Positions 6,638 to 14,570 of a stretch of DNA of 18,552 nt are shown here, one piece after another. Position numbers and translations under genes: made by a program. The stretch's first letter is position 1. Each line of letters opens with the position of its first letter. The stretch is from an uncultured Prevotella sp. (GTDB lineage: Bacteria; Bacteroidota; Bacteroidia; Bacteroidales; Bacteroidaceae): NCBI GenBank assembly GCA_934203355.1, contig CAKPZC010000043.1, forward strand, positions 1 to 18,552, in the 5' to 3' direction. Under the pieces are notes generated by a model that saw only the letters and a list, made by a program, of their open reading frames with translations, had not been told where the DNA came from and made no database searches.

Positions 6638-6778
6638 GTTGACAAGTTGACAAGTTGACAAGTTGACAAGTTGACGAGTTGACGAGTTGAAAGTAGACGA
6701 GCTATATCTTGTCTACTTGTATCTTGTCTACTTATCAATCAGCTCGTCAACTTGTCAACTCGGTCTCCTCGTCAACTT
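6638..6778. repeat. Octamer repeat tract 3, inverted arrangement
   Basis: The left part, 6638-6702, is a run of GTTGACAA and GTTGACGA units on the plus strand. The right part, 6709-6778, is the same family in reverse complement (CTTGTCTA, CTTGTCAACT, CTCGTCAACT). The two halves can pair over many bases into a long imperfect hairpin with a short middle around GCTATATCTT. The tract fills the whole gap from 4 bp after the DUF4923 stop to 11 bp before the xerD start. It may act as a bidirectional transcript end or message-stabilising stem. A TTG-initiated extension of the xerD frame runs into the right arm, but is not a real N-terminus. Confidence 0.85.
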
Positions 6779-6789
6779 ATAAAAAAACA

Positions 6790-7683
6790 ATGCAACCACT
6801 TAAACGTCGCTATTTGCGCTACCTGAAACTTGAGCGCAACTACAGTCCCAACACCATCGAGGCTTACACCCACGACATCGACTATCTGTTCAACTTTCTT
6901 CGCGGTGAGCAGATAGGCGTAGAGGACGTGCGGCTGGAGCATCTTGAGACCTTCGCCGCCACAATCCATGAGTTTGGAGTGTCTGCCACCAGTCAGGCGA
7001 GAATATTGAGTGGCGTGAGGTCGTTTTTCCGTTTCCTCGTTCTTGACGGTGTGTTGCGCGACGACCCATCGGAACTTCTTGAGTCTCCATCGGTGGGCGA
7101 GCATCTGCCCGAGGTGCTCTCCACCGAGGAAGTCGACCGTATGGAGGCTGCCATCGACCTCTCGAAATGGGAAGGACAGCGCAACAGGGCAATCATTGAG
7201 GTGTTGTTTTCGTGCGGGTTGCGCGTGTCGGAACTCGTGAGTCTGAAGTTCAGCGACGTGTTTGCCGAAGAGAAGTACCTGCGTATTGTGGGAAAGGGCG
7301 ACAAGGAACGCCTTGTGCCCATCTCCGACACTGCCCTCAACGAGATGAAGTTGTGGCTCTTCGACCGCAATCTGATGAAGATAAAGCCAGGCGAACAGGA
7401 CTATGTGTTTCTCAACAGGCGCGGTGCCCACCTCACACGCACCATGATTCTGATAATGATAAAACGCACGGCAGAGGACGCTGGAATCACAAAGACTGTG
7501 TCGCCCCACACCCTGCGCCACTCCTTTGCCACCGCATTGCTGCAAGGTGGGGCAAACCTGCGCGCCATACAAGAGATGCTTGGTCATGAGAACATCAAGA
7601 CCACCCAAATCTATACCCATATCGACATCACCACACTGCGCGAGGAAATACTCCTCCACCATCCACGCAATATGAAGGGGTGA
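6790..7683 (+). CDS. xerD: Site-specific tyrosine recombinase XerD
   Basis: This 297-residue recombinase, together with a XerC partner, resolves chromosome dimers at the dif site during division. Length and architecture fit XerD (298 residues in E. coli). The N-terminal SAM-like core-binding domain spans about residues 1-100 and the catalytic domain 105-290. All six catalytic residues are visible: Arg145 (CGLRVSEL), Lys169 (VGKGDKER), His240 and Arg243 (SPHTLRHSFATALL), His266 (LGHENI) and the nucleophile Tyr275 (IYTHID). The ATG at 6790 (MQPLKRRYLRYLKLERN) gives the standard beginning, whereas longer frames start inside the octamer tract. XerD is preferred over XerC or an integrase because of length and the lack of any surrounding mobile element, but XerC cannot be fully excluded. 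No promoter box is visible in the short upstream gap, so it may depend on read-through. Confidence 0.9.
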   Translation: MQPLKRRYLRYLKLERNYSPNTIEAYTHDIDYLFNFLRGEQIGVEDVRLEHLETFAATIHEFGVSATSQARILSGVRSFFRFLVLDGVLRDDPSELLESPSVGEHLPEVLSTEEVDRMEAAIDLSKWEGQRNRAIIEVLFSCGLRVSELVSLKFSDVFAEEKYLRIVGKGDKERLVPISDTALNEMKLWLFDRNLMKIKPGEQDYVFLNRRGAHLTRTMILIMIKRTAEDAGITKTVSPHTLRHSFATALLQGGANLRAIQEMLGHENIKTTQIYTHIDITTLREEILLHHPRNMKG

Positions 7684-7703
7684 ACACCACATTTATAATA
7701 TAA

Positions 7704-7940
7704 CTGAAGTTTCGCTTTCACAAAGCCGGTGCATATTGGATAAGTCGTCCCAAAGATAATTTGAGATACGAGGTCGTTAACCATCGTCTTGACTTTGATC
7801 GTAGTACAGGAATCTTAATAACCGTGCGATTTTATCGCATCAGTACTATTTGCGACTTCAATATTACGAAAAAAATCTCTAGACTACAAAAAGTCAAAGA
7901 ACGAATGAATGTTAAACTTTTAAATGAAACCACTTTTTAA
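7704..7940 (+). pseudogene. Remnant of an IS4-like (DDE) transposase
   Basis: An open frame of 78 codons with no start codon reads LKFRFHKAGAYWISRPKDN, then LRYEVVNHRLDFDRSTGIL and further residues to a stop at 7938-7940. The AYW(V/I)SRPKDN-type stretch followed by a DRSTGIL-like loop and VRF strand is typical of the central DDE region of IS4-family transposases from Bacteroidota. The N- and C-terminal parts and both terminal inverted repeats are missing. It lies between xerD and an AT-rich lipoprotein gene, in the only stretch over 300 bases here (7684-8014) that otherwise holds just a promoter. It marks a past insertion. The family assignment rests on pattern memory and is moderate. Confidence 0.55.
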
Positions 7941-7975
7941 AGTGAACTCATATTTAAAATACTGTTTTTTAGGTA

Positions 7976-8006
7976 TTGCTACATTTCAAAAATCGGAGTA
8001 CCTTTA
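7976..8006 (+). promoter_or_regulatory. Predicted promoter of the small lipoprotein gene
   Basis: TTG at 7976-7978 and TACCTTTA at 7999-8006 are spaced 20 bp, close to the Bacteroidota -33/-7 layout (last base A instead of G). The expected start point, about 8012-8014, falls on or just before the ATG at 8015, which would make the message nearly leaderless. A frame extending upstream from the TTG at 7976 is best explained as this promoter, not coding sequence. Confidence 0.5.
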
Positions 8007-8014
8007 CAGTAAAA

Positions 8015-8437
8015 ATGATGAAACAAAAATTTATTTACGCCACATTGGCTTTATTAGGTTTCTTTTGTTCCTGTGAAAGCAGGGATGGAGATTGGGATTC
8101 TATGGTTTGGGAGAGTAATGATGTAAGCTATATAAATAAAAACAAAAATATAGAAGTACCACAAGCAGGCAACACTTATGTATTCACATGCAAAAATTAT
8201 AAGAATTTTTGGGTATATGCTATCCAGGTAAATGGAAAACAAATTGGAGAGACCCAACTATCCATAGATTGTAAAAAATATGAAGATAACAATATATCTA
8301 TCAGTATTGAGAAAAATAAAATGGATGTAACTGTTTTTTCTAATGAAGGATATCAAATCCGAAACATTTCAATAGGAGTAACTGCTGGGGATATTTTTGA
8401 CTCTTTCATCTTTAAGCAAAAAGGAAAGGATAATTAA
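8015..8437 (+). CDS. Small lipoprotein, BACON/Ig-like fold suspected
   Basis: From the ATG at 8015 this encodes 140 residues beginning MMKQKFIYATLALLGFFCSC. The lipobox ends at Cys20 (FCSC), the usual Bacteroidota form, followed by ESRDGDWDS. The mature part is rich in short beta strands: NTYVFTCKNYKNFWVY, then ISIEKNKMDVTVFSNE, and ends IGVTAGDIFDSFIFKQK. This last pattern resembles BACON/Ig-like domains that end in VTAGD...FKQ. It is probably anchored in the outer membrane; its role is unknown. The codon use is clearly more AT-rich than in neighbouring genes, and it lies just after a transposase remnant, which suggests horizontal acquisition. The ATG at 8018 is an equally possible start. 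Confidence 0.72.
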   Translation: MMKQKFIYATLALLGFFCSCESRDGDWDSMVWESNDVSYINKNKNIEVPQAGNTYVFTCKNYKNFWVYAIQVNGKQIGETQLSIDCKKYEDNNISISIEKNKMDVTVFSNEGYQIRNISIGVTAGDIFDSFIFKQKGKDN

Positions 8438-8570
8438 CTGAAGGTTCGCAAGCGAAAGTAGTTATAGGAAGTAATAGGAATATAAGTGTAGCAGTATAAA
8501 GCGTAAAAACTCTTCATTAATCCTTAAAGCAAAAATCTTTGCGTTAAAGAATGTAGTTTTTTAAGTTAAT

Positions 8571-8603
8571 TTGCGTCTAATAAATAATAAAGCACTACTT
8601 TTG
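8571..8603 (+). promoter_or_regulatory. Predicted promoter of the M16 peptidase gene
   Basis: TACTTTTG at 8596-8603 is a perfect TAnnTTTG box. TTTG at 8570-8573 lies 22 bp upstream, slightly more than the usual 19-21. Transcription would start near 8610, leaving about 55 nt before the ATG at 8666. The rest of 8438-8665 is AT-rich with no gene; a small inverted motif TTCGCAAGCGAA at about 8445-8456 follows the lipoprotein gene. Confidence 0.62.
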
Positions 8604-8665
8604 CAGTGTGCTTAGAGTGTATGCACATTTTATACTGCTATATTTACAAACCAAAACAATATTTC

Positions 8666-11485
8666 ATGAAATTAAGAAAACTTTTGGTGGCTGCCCTCGT
8701 TATGTTCGCAGGGCTTGCCCAGGCACAACAGATGCCGCCGATTCCCGTCGATCCCGACGTGCGCATCGGTAAGTTGGACAACGGACTGACCTACTACATC
8801 CGCCACAACAACTGGCCGGAGAATCGCGCCGATTTCTACATCGCGCAGCGAGTGGGAGCTATTCAGGAGGAAGAGTCGCAGCGCGGCTTGGCTCACTTCC
8901 TTGAGCACATGTGCTTCAACGGAACAAAGCACTTCCCTGGCAACGGTGTTATCCGCTTCTGCGAGAGCATCGGAGTTCAGTTCGGTCGCGACCTCAACGC
9001 CTACACCTCAATCGACCAGACTGTATACAATATCTCTAACGTGCCGACAACACGCCAGTCGGCTCTCGACTCATGTCTTCTTATCCTTAGCGACTGGTCG
9101 GGCGCACTTACCCTCGACCCGAAGGAAATCGACGAGGAGCGTGGCGTTATCCACGAGGAGTGGCGTCTGCGCACAAGTGCTTCAAGCCGTATGTTTGAGC
9201 GCAACCTGCCAGCTCTCTATCCTGGCTCAAAGTATGGCGTGCGCTATCCTATCGGATTGATGTCGGTAATCGACAATTTCAAATATAAGGAAATCGAGGA
9301 CTACTACCACAAGTGGTATCACCCGAAAAACCAGGCCATCGTGGTTGTGGGCAACGTCGATGTCGACCACACCGAGGCTGAAATCAAGAAGCTCTTCTCT
9401 GGCTTCAAGAGCCCGGAGAACGCAGCCCCAATCGTAGACGAGCAGGTGCCCGACAACGCCGAGCCTATCGTAATCATCGACAAGGACAAGGAGCAGGAGA
9501 CCACCGAGATTGACCTCATGATCAAGCACGATGTATATCCCGACTCGCTGAAGCACGACGTGAGCTACCTCTTCTACAACTATGCCAAGAATGCCGCTAT
9601 GAGCATGTTGCAGGACCGACTCAGAGAGAAGTCGCTCGATGCCGACTGCCCCTACGTTTCGGCTTCTAACAGCTACGGCCAGTTCATCTTCGCCAAGACC
9701 AAGGAGGCTTTCTCACTCTCAGTGTCGCCCAAGGAAATGTCGAAGGCTGCCGAGAGCCTCAAGGCTGCCTACATCGAGGCATTGCGTGCTGCCAAGTTCG
9801 GATTCACCGCAACCGAGTATGCACGCTTCCAGGAGAGCTATCTCAGCTCGCTCGACAAGGTATACAGCAACAAGGACAAGCGCTACAACTCGCAGCTCTA
9901 TCGTCCTTATGTCGACAACTTCCTCGAAAACGAGCCGATGCCTTCAATCGATTTCACATATCCTGTTATGAAGCAGATGGTGCCGATGATTCCTGTTGAA
10001 GCTATCAACGAGATTATGAAGGAACTCGTGCCCGAGAACGACAGCAACCTCATCGTACTCGCATTCTGCAACGAGGCTGAGGGCAACGTTTATCCCACCA
10101 AGGACCAGCTCCTCGGTGCTGTGAAGACAGCACGCACAGCCGACATCACTGCATATGTGGACAACGTGAAGAACGAGCCGCTTATGACACAGATGCCTAA
10201 GGCTGGCACTATCAAGAAGGAAGTGAAGAACGACAAGCTTGGCTACACAACTCTCACACTCTCTAACGGAGCTACCGTTGTACTCAAGAAGACCGACTAC
10301 AAGAAGGACCAGGTGATTCTCTCCGGTCGCGGATTCGGTGGCAACACTCTCTATGGAGCCAAGGACTATGCCAACCTTGATATGTTCGACGACGTTATCG
10401 ACGCCAGCGGTCTTGGCAACTTCTCGGCAACAGAGCTTCAGAAGGCTCTTGCTGGCAAGATTGCCAACGTAAGCCTCTCGCTCGGACAGCTCAACACCAA
10501 CATCGGCGGAAGCTCTACACCTAAGGACGTGGAGACAATGTTGCAGCTCACCTACCTCTACTTCACAGCCATCAACAAGGACCAGAAGGCCTACGACAAC
10601 CTTATGTCGCAGTATGAGGTGCAGCTCAAGAACCGCGCTCTCAACCCCGACATCGCTCTCAGCGACTCTATCTCAGCCACAATGTATGGTCACAACCCAC
10701 GTGTTGCACCTATGACAGTCGACCGCCTCAAGGACGTCAACTACGACCGCATCCTGCAGATTGCCAAGGAGCGCACAGCCGACGCTAAGGCATGGACATT
10801 CGTCATCGTGGGCAACTACGACGAGGCTAACATCCGTCAGCTCATCTGCCAGTATCTTGGTGCTCTGCCCAAGTCTAAGGCTAAGATTGTGAAGGGCAAG
10901 CGCGAGCTTAACCCGGTAAACGGCGAGGTGAAGAACATCTTCGAGCGCAAGCAGGAGACTCCTAAGTCTACAGCCTACATGATTTGGCACAACGAGACAA
11001 TGCCGTTCTCATTGAAGAACGCCATCTGTGCCGACATCGCCGGACAGGTGCTCTCAATGGAGTATCTCGAAAAGATTCGCGAGAAGGAAAGTGCTGCTTA
11101 CTCAGTGGGTGCACAGGGCGCAGCCGTTCTCTCCGACGACAACTACCACACATTCCAGCTCGTGGCTTTCTGTCCGATGAAGCCCGAGAAGAAGGACGTG
11201 GCTCTCAAGATTATGGGCGACGAGTCGAAGACTCTTGAGACTTCATGCGATGCTGCTAAGTTCCAGAAGTGCAAGGAGTTCGTGCTCAAGCAGATCAACG
11301 ACCAGACACAGACCAACGGCTACTGGCTCAACGTAATCTCGCAGCACAGCTTCTATGGCTACGACTGCCACACCGACTATGTTAAGACTGTTGAGGCCCT
11401 CACTCCGCAGGACATCTGCAACTTCATGAAGGAGTTCAACAAGGCTGGCAACCACATCACTGTGATGATGCTGCCTGCCAAGTAA
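8666..11485 (+). CDS. Secreted M16 family zinc metallopeptidase (pitrilysin/insulinase type)
   Basis: This 939-residue protein has a signal peptide (MKLRKLLVAALVMFAGLAQA, cleaved before QQMPPIP), so it acts in the periplasm or beyond. The inverse zinc-binding motif HFLEH lies at residues 77-81, with Glu80 as catalytic base, and the third ligand Glu158 lies in DEERGVIHEEW, the expected spacing for M16. The protein contains the paired M16 halves of a full-length two-lobe peptidase; the second half (from about residue 520, KLGYTTLTLSNGATVVLKKT) lacks the zinc motif, as in pitrilysin-type enzymes. It ends at YVKTVEALTPQDICNFMKEF-type helix and MMLPAK. It likely degrades peptides in the periplasm. 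I chose the ATG at 8666 because it gives a clean signal peptide; a GTG at 8606 is open but precedes the expected transcript start. It is monocistronic, with its own promoter and terminator. Confidence 0.93.
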   Translation: MKLRKLLVAALVMFAGLAQAQQMPPIPVDPDVRIGKLDNGLTYYIRHNNWPENRADFYIAQRVGAIQEEESQRGLAHFLEHMCFNGTKHFPGNGVIRFCESIGVQFGRDLNAYTSIDQTVYNISNVPTTRQSALDSCLLILSDWSGALTLDPKEIDEERGVIHEEWRLRTSASSRMFERNLPALYPGSKYGVRYPIGLMSVIDNFKYKEIEDYYHKWYHPKNQAIVVVGNVDVDHTEAEIKKLFSGFKSPENAAPIVDEQVPDNAEPIVIIDKDKEQETTEIDLMIKHDVYPDSLKHDVSYLFYNYAKNAAMSMLQDRLREKSLDADCPYVSASNSYGQFIFAKTKEAFSLSVSPKEMSKAAESLKAAYIEALRAAKFGFTATEYARFQESYLSSLDKVYSNKDKRYNSQLYRPYVDNFLENEPMPSIDFTYPVMKQMVPMIPVEAINEIMKELVPENDSNLIVLAFCNEAEGNVYPTKDQLLGAVKTARTADITAYVDNVKNEPLMTQMPKAGTIKKEVKNDKLGYTTLTLSNGATVVLKKTDYKKDQVILSGRGFGGNTLYGAKDYANLDMFDDVIDASGLGNFSATELQKALAGKIANVSLSLGQLNTNIGGSSTPKDVETMLQLTYLYFTAINKDQKAYDNLMSQYEVQLKNRALNPDIALSDSISATMYGHNPRVAPMTVDRLKDVNYDRILQIAKERTADAKAWTFVIVGNYDEANIRQLICQYLGALPKSKAKIVKGKRELNPVNGEVKNIFERKQETPKSTAYMIWHNETMPFSLKNAICADIAGQVLSMEYLEKIREKESAAYSVGAQGAAVLSDDNYHTFQLVAFCPMKPEKKDVALKIMGDESKTLETSCDAAKFQKCKEFVLKQINDQTQTNGYWLNVISQHSFYGYDCHTDYVKTVEALTPQDICNFMKEFNKAGNHITVMMLPAK

Positions 11486-11500
11486 GAAACTTAAATAAAA

Positions 11501-11547
11501 AAGGCAATAGTGGGAGACAATGCTTTCTCGCTATTGCCTTTTTTTTG
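11501..11547 (+). terminator. Intrinsic terminator of the M16 peptidase gene
   Basis: AAGGCAATAG at 11501-11510 pairs with CTATTGCCTT at 11531-11540, followed by a run of eight T. The A-run before the left arm makes it potentially bidirectional. Confidence 0.9.
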
Positions 11548-11642
11548 TTTTTCAAAAAAAAAGTGCCATATCTGACATAAACGTTACAATCAGCAGAAAT
11601 TCAACGAGTTAAGGGATGGCACATTTTTGAAAAATGAGGAAA

Positions 11643-11680
11643 TCTACCATACTATCTGCCATGCTATCTGCCATACTATC
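11643..11680 (+). repeat. Short 12-bp tandem repeat (CTATCTGCCATA)
   Basis: About three units of CTATCTGCCATA or CTATCTGCCATG follow one another with small changes just before palindromic element copy 2. The region 11548-11681 has no gene or other visible feature. Confidence 0.6.
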
Positions 11681-11681
11681 A

Positions 11682-12027
11682 TAGCAAGATTCAAACCAAA
11701 AGCGGGCTGAAAGCCCAATATTTCCACAGCCCAGGGCAACGCCCTGGGTAAACGGATACAAAACCGAACAACGCGCCCTGTAAGGGCAACTATAAAAACA
11801 AAGGAATATTAAAGCTGCCCTTACAGGGCGTATTATCCGTAAATGCCTTATACCCAGGGCGTTGCCCTGGGCTGTGAAGATATTGGGCTTTCAGCCCGCT
11901 TTTTGTTTGATTCTTGCTATACCCTCCTACAGATTGTCGCTCATATATAAAGATAAATATGAACGCATACTTATGAATGTCATTGGGCTTTCTTGCTTAG
12001 GCAAGCGGCAAAGCCGAGCGCAGCCCG
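11682..12027 (-). repeat. Palindromic intergenic element, copy 2 (inverted relative to copy 1)
   Basis: Copy 2 lies between the M16 and TlpA genes and is in the opposite orientation to copy 1. Its core, 11682-11919, is a near-perfect palindrome with arms of about 75 bp starting TAGCAAGA and ending TCTTGCTA. It contains the same hairpins: GGGCTGAAAGCCC, CCCAGGGCAACGCCCTGGG, the long GCGCCCTGTAAGGGC stem, CCCAGGGCGTTGCCCTGGG and GGGCTTTCAGCCC. Beyond the right arm lies the AT-rich end that matches the left end of copy 1 (about 11920-11973 in reverse). The branched hairpin of copy 1 is present separately at 11985-12027. Thus modules are shared but reshuffled between copies. The rest of the 11486-12218 spacer holds the terminator before it and the TlpA promoter after it. 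Confidence 0.85.
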
Positions 12028-12191
12028 TTAGCCCCTTCTTGTATTCTATCACTCCATTTTCCGGATGAACCATAATTTTTGCCAATCCGATATTGTCCTA
12101 AAAACAACTCATTAAATGTTAAAAACAAAGATAAATTGGCAAATTATATAAAATTAACGCAACATTATCACCCATGACGTTCTTTTATATG

Positions 12192-12199
12192 TAATTTTG
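12192..12199 (+). promoter_or_regulatory. Predicted -7 box of the tlpA-like gene
   Basis: TAATTTTG at 12192-12199 is a perfect match to TAnnTTTG, 19 bp before the ATG. No clear TTG box is visible about 20 bp upstream. It would drive the envelope cluster that follows. Confidence 0.55.
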
Positions 12200-12218
12200 C
12201 TACAAAATATATATAACT

Positions 12219-12710
12219 ATGAAGAAATTATTACTGACTGCACTTTTCGTGCTTGGAATGGTTCTTAATGCGAGCGCACAGCTCCCTAAGGTAACACTAA
12301 AGAGCATCGACGGCAAGACCGTGTCAACCGATACTCTTTCTAACAATGGCAAACCGTTTATCATCGACTTCTTCGCCACATGGTGCAAGCCTTGCAACCG
12401 CGAGTTGACAGCAATCAGCGAGGTGTATGAGGAATGGCAGGAAGAGACAGGCGTGAAGATTTTCGCCATCTCTATCGACCAGGCTCAGAACATCAACAAG
12501 GTGAAGCCGCTCGTCGACAACCACGGATGGCAGTACGACGTGCTGCTCGACCCCAACAGCGACTTCAAGCGTGCTCTTGGCGTGCAGACAATTCCGTTTG
12601 TCATCGTATGCGACGGCCAGGGCAACATCGTTGCTAAGCACAACGGTTATACCGAGGGCGCCGAAGAGGAGCTCATCGAGAAAGTGCGCGAGCTTGTAGG
12701 CAAAAAATAA
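12219..12710 (+). CDS. TlpA-like periplasmic thioredoxin
   Basis: This 163-residue exported thioredoxin-fold protein has a signal peptide (MKKLLLTALFVLGMVLNASA, then QLPKV). The redox motif is FFATWCKPCN with Cys56 and Cys59, and the cis-proline loop is VQTIPFVIV with Pro126. The insert between them (ISIDQAQNINKVKPLVDNHG) fits the AhpC/TlpA/ResA group. Such proteins usually reduce disulfides in the periplasm, receiving electrons from DsbD-like membrane proteins; the partner is not in this window. No lipobox is present, so it is soluble or held by an uncleaved signal. It is the first gene of a five-gene same-strand group of envelope proteins, two of which also carry CxxC motifs. Confidence 0.88.
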   Translation: MKKLLLTALFVLGMVLNASAQLPKVTLKSIDGKTVSTDTLSNNGKPFIIDFFATWCKPCNRELTAISEVYEEWQEETGVKIFAISIDQAQNINKVKPLVDNHGWQYDVLLDPNSDFKRALGVQTIPFVIVCDGQGNIVAKHNGYTEGAEEELIEKVRELVGKK

Positions 12711-12726
12711 TAAAGCCTGATATGGA

Positions 12727-12751
12727 GCCACGGCTTCTTTGGAGCCGTGGC
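12727..12751 (+). other. GC-rich hairpin between tlpA-like and DUF6029 genes
   Basis: GCCACGGCT at 12727-12735 pairs perfectly with AGCCGTGGC at 12743-12751 around a 7-base loop. No T tract follows directly, so it may be an RNA processing or stabilising stem, or a weak terminator, inside the cluster. No promoter box was found between it and the next start at 12844. Confidence 0.6.
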
Positions 12752-12843
12752 ACACATCCCCACCACCTATACAAAAATCCTTTTTTATTTAAATCAATGC
12801 GCCCCATAGCTGGGACGTGAAATAACAACCGAAAAACAAAAAA

Positions 12844-14550
12844 ATGTATCTCAACAGAATTTTATTGCTCGCTCTCACTGCCATGACCGTTGGCTCGGCA
12901 AGTGCGCAGAAGGTGAAGGTGGCCAAAGACTATGAGGTGACACTCACCGGAAGCCTTCAGAGCGACATTCTCATTCCGCAGGAGGACAACAACATAGGCA
13001 CTGGCACCTACGACGACAAGGTGCTCACTAACACATACGCCGAGCTTCATGCACTGTCGAAATATGTCGACGCCGGAGCCCGTCTCGAATATCTCGACCA
13101 CCCACTGCCGGGATTCGAGAAGGATTTCAAGGGATGGGGTGTGCCTTTCTATTATATCAAGGGTAAACTAAAGAACGCCGAACTCACCCTTGGAAATTAT
13201 TATGAGCAGTTTGGTTCTGGTTTCATTCTCCGCACTTACGAAGAGCGCTCATTGGGCATCGACAATTCGTTGCTCGGAGGACGCATCGTATATCGTCCTG
13301 CCAAGGGCGTACAGCTGAAAGCCCTCAGCGGCAAGCAGCGCCGCTACTGGGACCACAACGACGCGTGGGTGTCGGGTGCCGACGTGGAGCTGGGTCTCGC
13401 CGAGTGGTTCCCCAAGATGCAACAGAGTGGCACATATCTGACGCTCGGCGGATCGTGGGTGAACAAGCACGAGAAGGCTGAGAACGACATCTATGCCGAC
13501 GCCACACACATACTCAATCTGCCCGAGAACACCAACGCCTTCGATGTGAGAGCCAATTTGCAGAAGGGCAACTTCAGCATGTTGGCAGAATACGCCCAGA
13601 AGACTCAAGACCCGGCTTTCGACAAGAACTTCCCCTACATCTATCGCAAGGGATACGTGGCAATGCTCTCAACATCCTACTCAAAGAGTGGCATGAGCTT
13701 GCTTCTGCAGGCAAAGCGTTCGGACAACATGTCGTTCCGCTCGCGCCGTGGCGAAAGCGGCACAGCATCCTACATCAACCACCTGCCAGCGTTCGCCATG
13801 CAGCAGACCTATGCTCTCGCGGCTCTCTATCCTTATGCCACACAGCCCAACGGCGAGTGGGCTTATCAGGCTGAGCTTGGCTACAAGTTCAAGCGCCGCA
13901 CTCTGCTCGGCGGAAAGTATGGCACAAGTGTGAAGCTCAACTTCTCGCACGTACACGCCATTGAACAGAACGTGCACGACGGTGGCACTCCAGGCACAAC
14001 GGGCTACGGCTCGGCTTTCTGGAAGTGGGGCGACAAGACCTACTATCAAGACATCAACGTGCAGGTGGAGAAGAAGCTCTCGAAGGACTTCAAGCTCAAC
14101 CTCATGTACATGAACCAGTTCTACAACAAGTCGGTTGTAGAGGGCGAGGGCGGAATGATTCACTCCGACATCTACATCGCCGATGCCAGATATCGCATCA
14201 ACCACAAGCTCACCCTGCGCGGCGAGGCACAGTATCTGCACACTAAGGAAGACCAGGGCGACTGGTGGTTTGGACTCCTTGAGCTCTCGGTGTTGCCTAA
14301 CTTCATGTTCACCATCAGCGACCAGTATAACGCCAACGAGCACTACTACACTGCCAACGGCTCCATCGACGAGGCTAAGGGCACACACAAGGAGCACTAC
14401 ATCAACGGCTCGGTGACATTCACAAGTGGTGCACACCGTCTGCAGCTGGGCTATGGCAAGACACGCGCCGGATATAACTGTTCGGGTGGAGTCTGCCGCT
14501 ACGTGCCGGCAAGCAAGGGCGTGACCATGTCTTACAACTATAACTTCTAA
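12844..14550 (+). CDS. DUF6029 family predicted outer-membrane barrel protein
   Basis: This 568-residue protein has a signal peptide (MYLNRILLLALTAMTVGSASAQ). The mature part is a series of amphipathic strands with many aromatic residues, for example GNYYEQFGSGFILRTYEERS at about residues 117-136, and ends MSYNYNF, a terminal Phe typical of beta-barrel outer-membrane proteins. Sequence pattern and position beside tlpA-like and Omp28 genes match the Bacteroidales family annotated DUF6029, for which I know no function. It probably spans the outer membrane as a porin-like barrel; its cargo is unknown. The Omp28 gene starts 20 bp after its stop, so the two are almost certainly co-transcribed. Two Cys residues near the C-terminus (CSGGVC, spacing of four) could form a disulfide, perhaps a substrate of the neighbouring thiol proteins. 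Confidence 0.8.
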   Translation: MYLNRILLLALTAMTVGSASAQKVKVAKDYEVTLTGSLQSDILIPQEDNNIGTGTYDDKVLTNTYAELHALSKYVDAGARLEYLDHPLPGFEKDFKGWGVPFYYIKGKLKNAELTLGNYYEQFGSGFILRTYEERSLGIDNSLLGGRIVYRPAKGVQLKALSGKQRRYWDHNDAWVSGADVELGLAEWFPKMQQSGTYLTLGGSWVNKHEKAENDIYADATHILNLPENTNAFDVRANLQKGNFSMLAEYAQKTQDPAFDKNFPYIYRKGYVAMLSTSYSKSGMSLLLQAKRSDNMSFRSRRGESGTASYINHLPAFAMQQTYALAALYPYATQPNGEWAYQAELGYKFKRRTLLGGKYGTSVKLNFSHVHAIEQNVHDGGTPGTTGYGSAFWKWGDKTYYQDINVQVEKKLSKDFKLNLMYMNQFYNKSVVEGEGGMIHSDIYIADARYRINHKLTLRGEAQYLHTKEDQGDWWFGLLELSVLPNFMFTISDQYNANEHYYTANGSIDEAKGTHKEHYINGSVTFTSGAHRLQLGYGKTRAGYNCSGGVCRYVPASKGVTMSYNYNF

Positions 14551-14570
14551 TAAAAAGCTACCTCACAGAT

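Noticed and set aside
6709..6789. TTG-initiated N-terminal extension of XerD
   Set aside because: The extra 27 residues come from the octamer tract, and the ATG at 6790 gives the normal XerD length and beginning.
6772..7692. 306-residue minus-strand frame opposite xerD
   Set aside because: It is antisense to a gene with all catalytic residues intact and shows only low-complexity, His-rich sequence typical of shadow frames.
8606..8665. GTG-initiated extension of the M16 peptidase
   Set aside because: It lies at or before the expected transcription start and would bury the clear signal peptide that begins at 8666.
12078..12143. TTTGCCAAT / ATTGGCAAA inverted repeat upstream of the TlpA-like gene
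   Set aside because: The arms are 9 bp with a 48-base gap in AT-rich sequence; this can occur by chance and nothing else supports an operator.
13681..14436. 251-residue minus-strand frame opposite the DUF6029 gene
   Set aside because: It is antisense to a well-supported secreted protein and is dominated by Val and Leu from complementary codons; no domain is recognisable.
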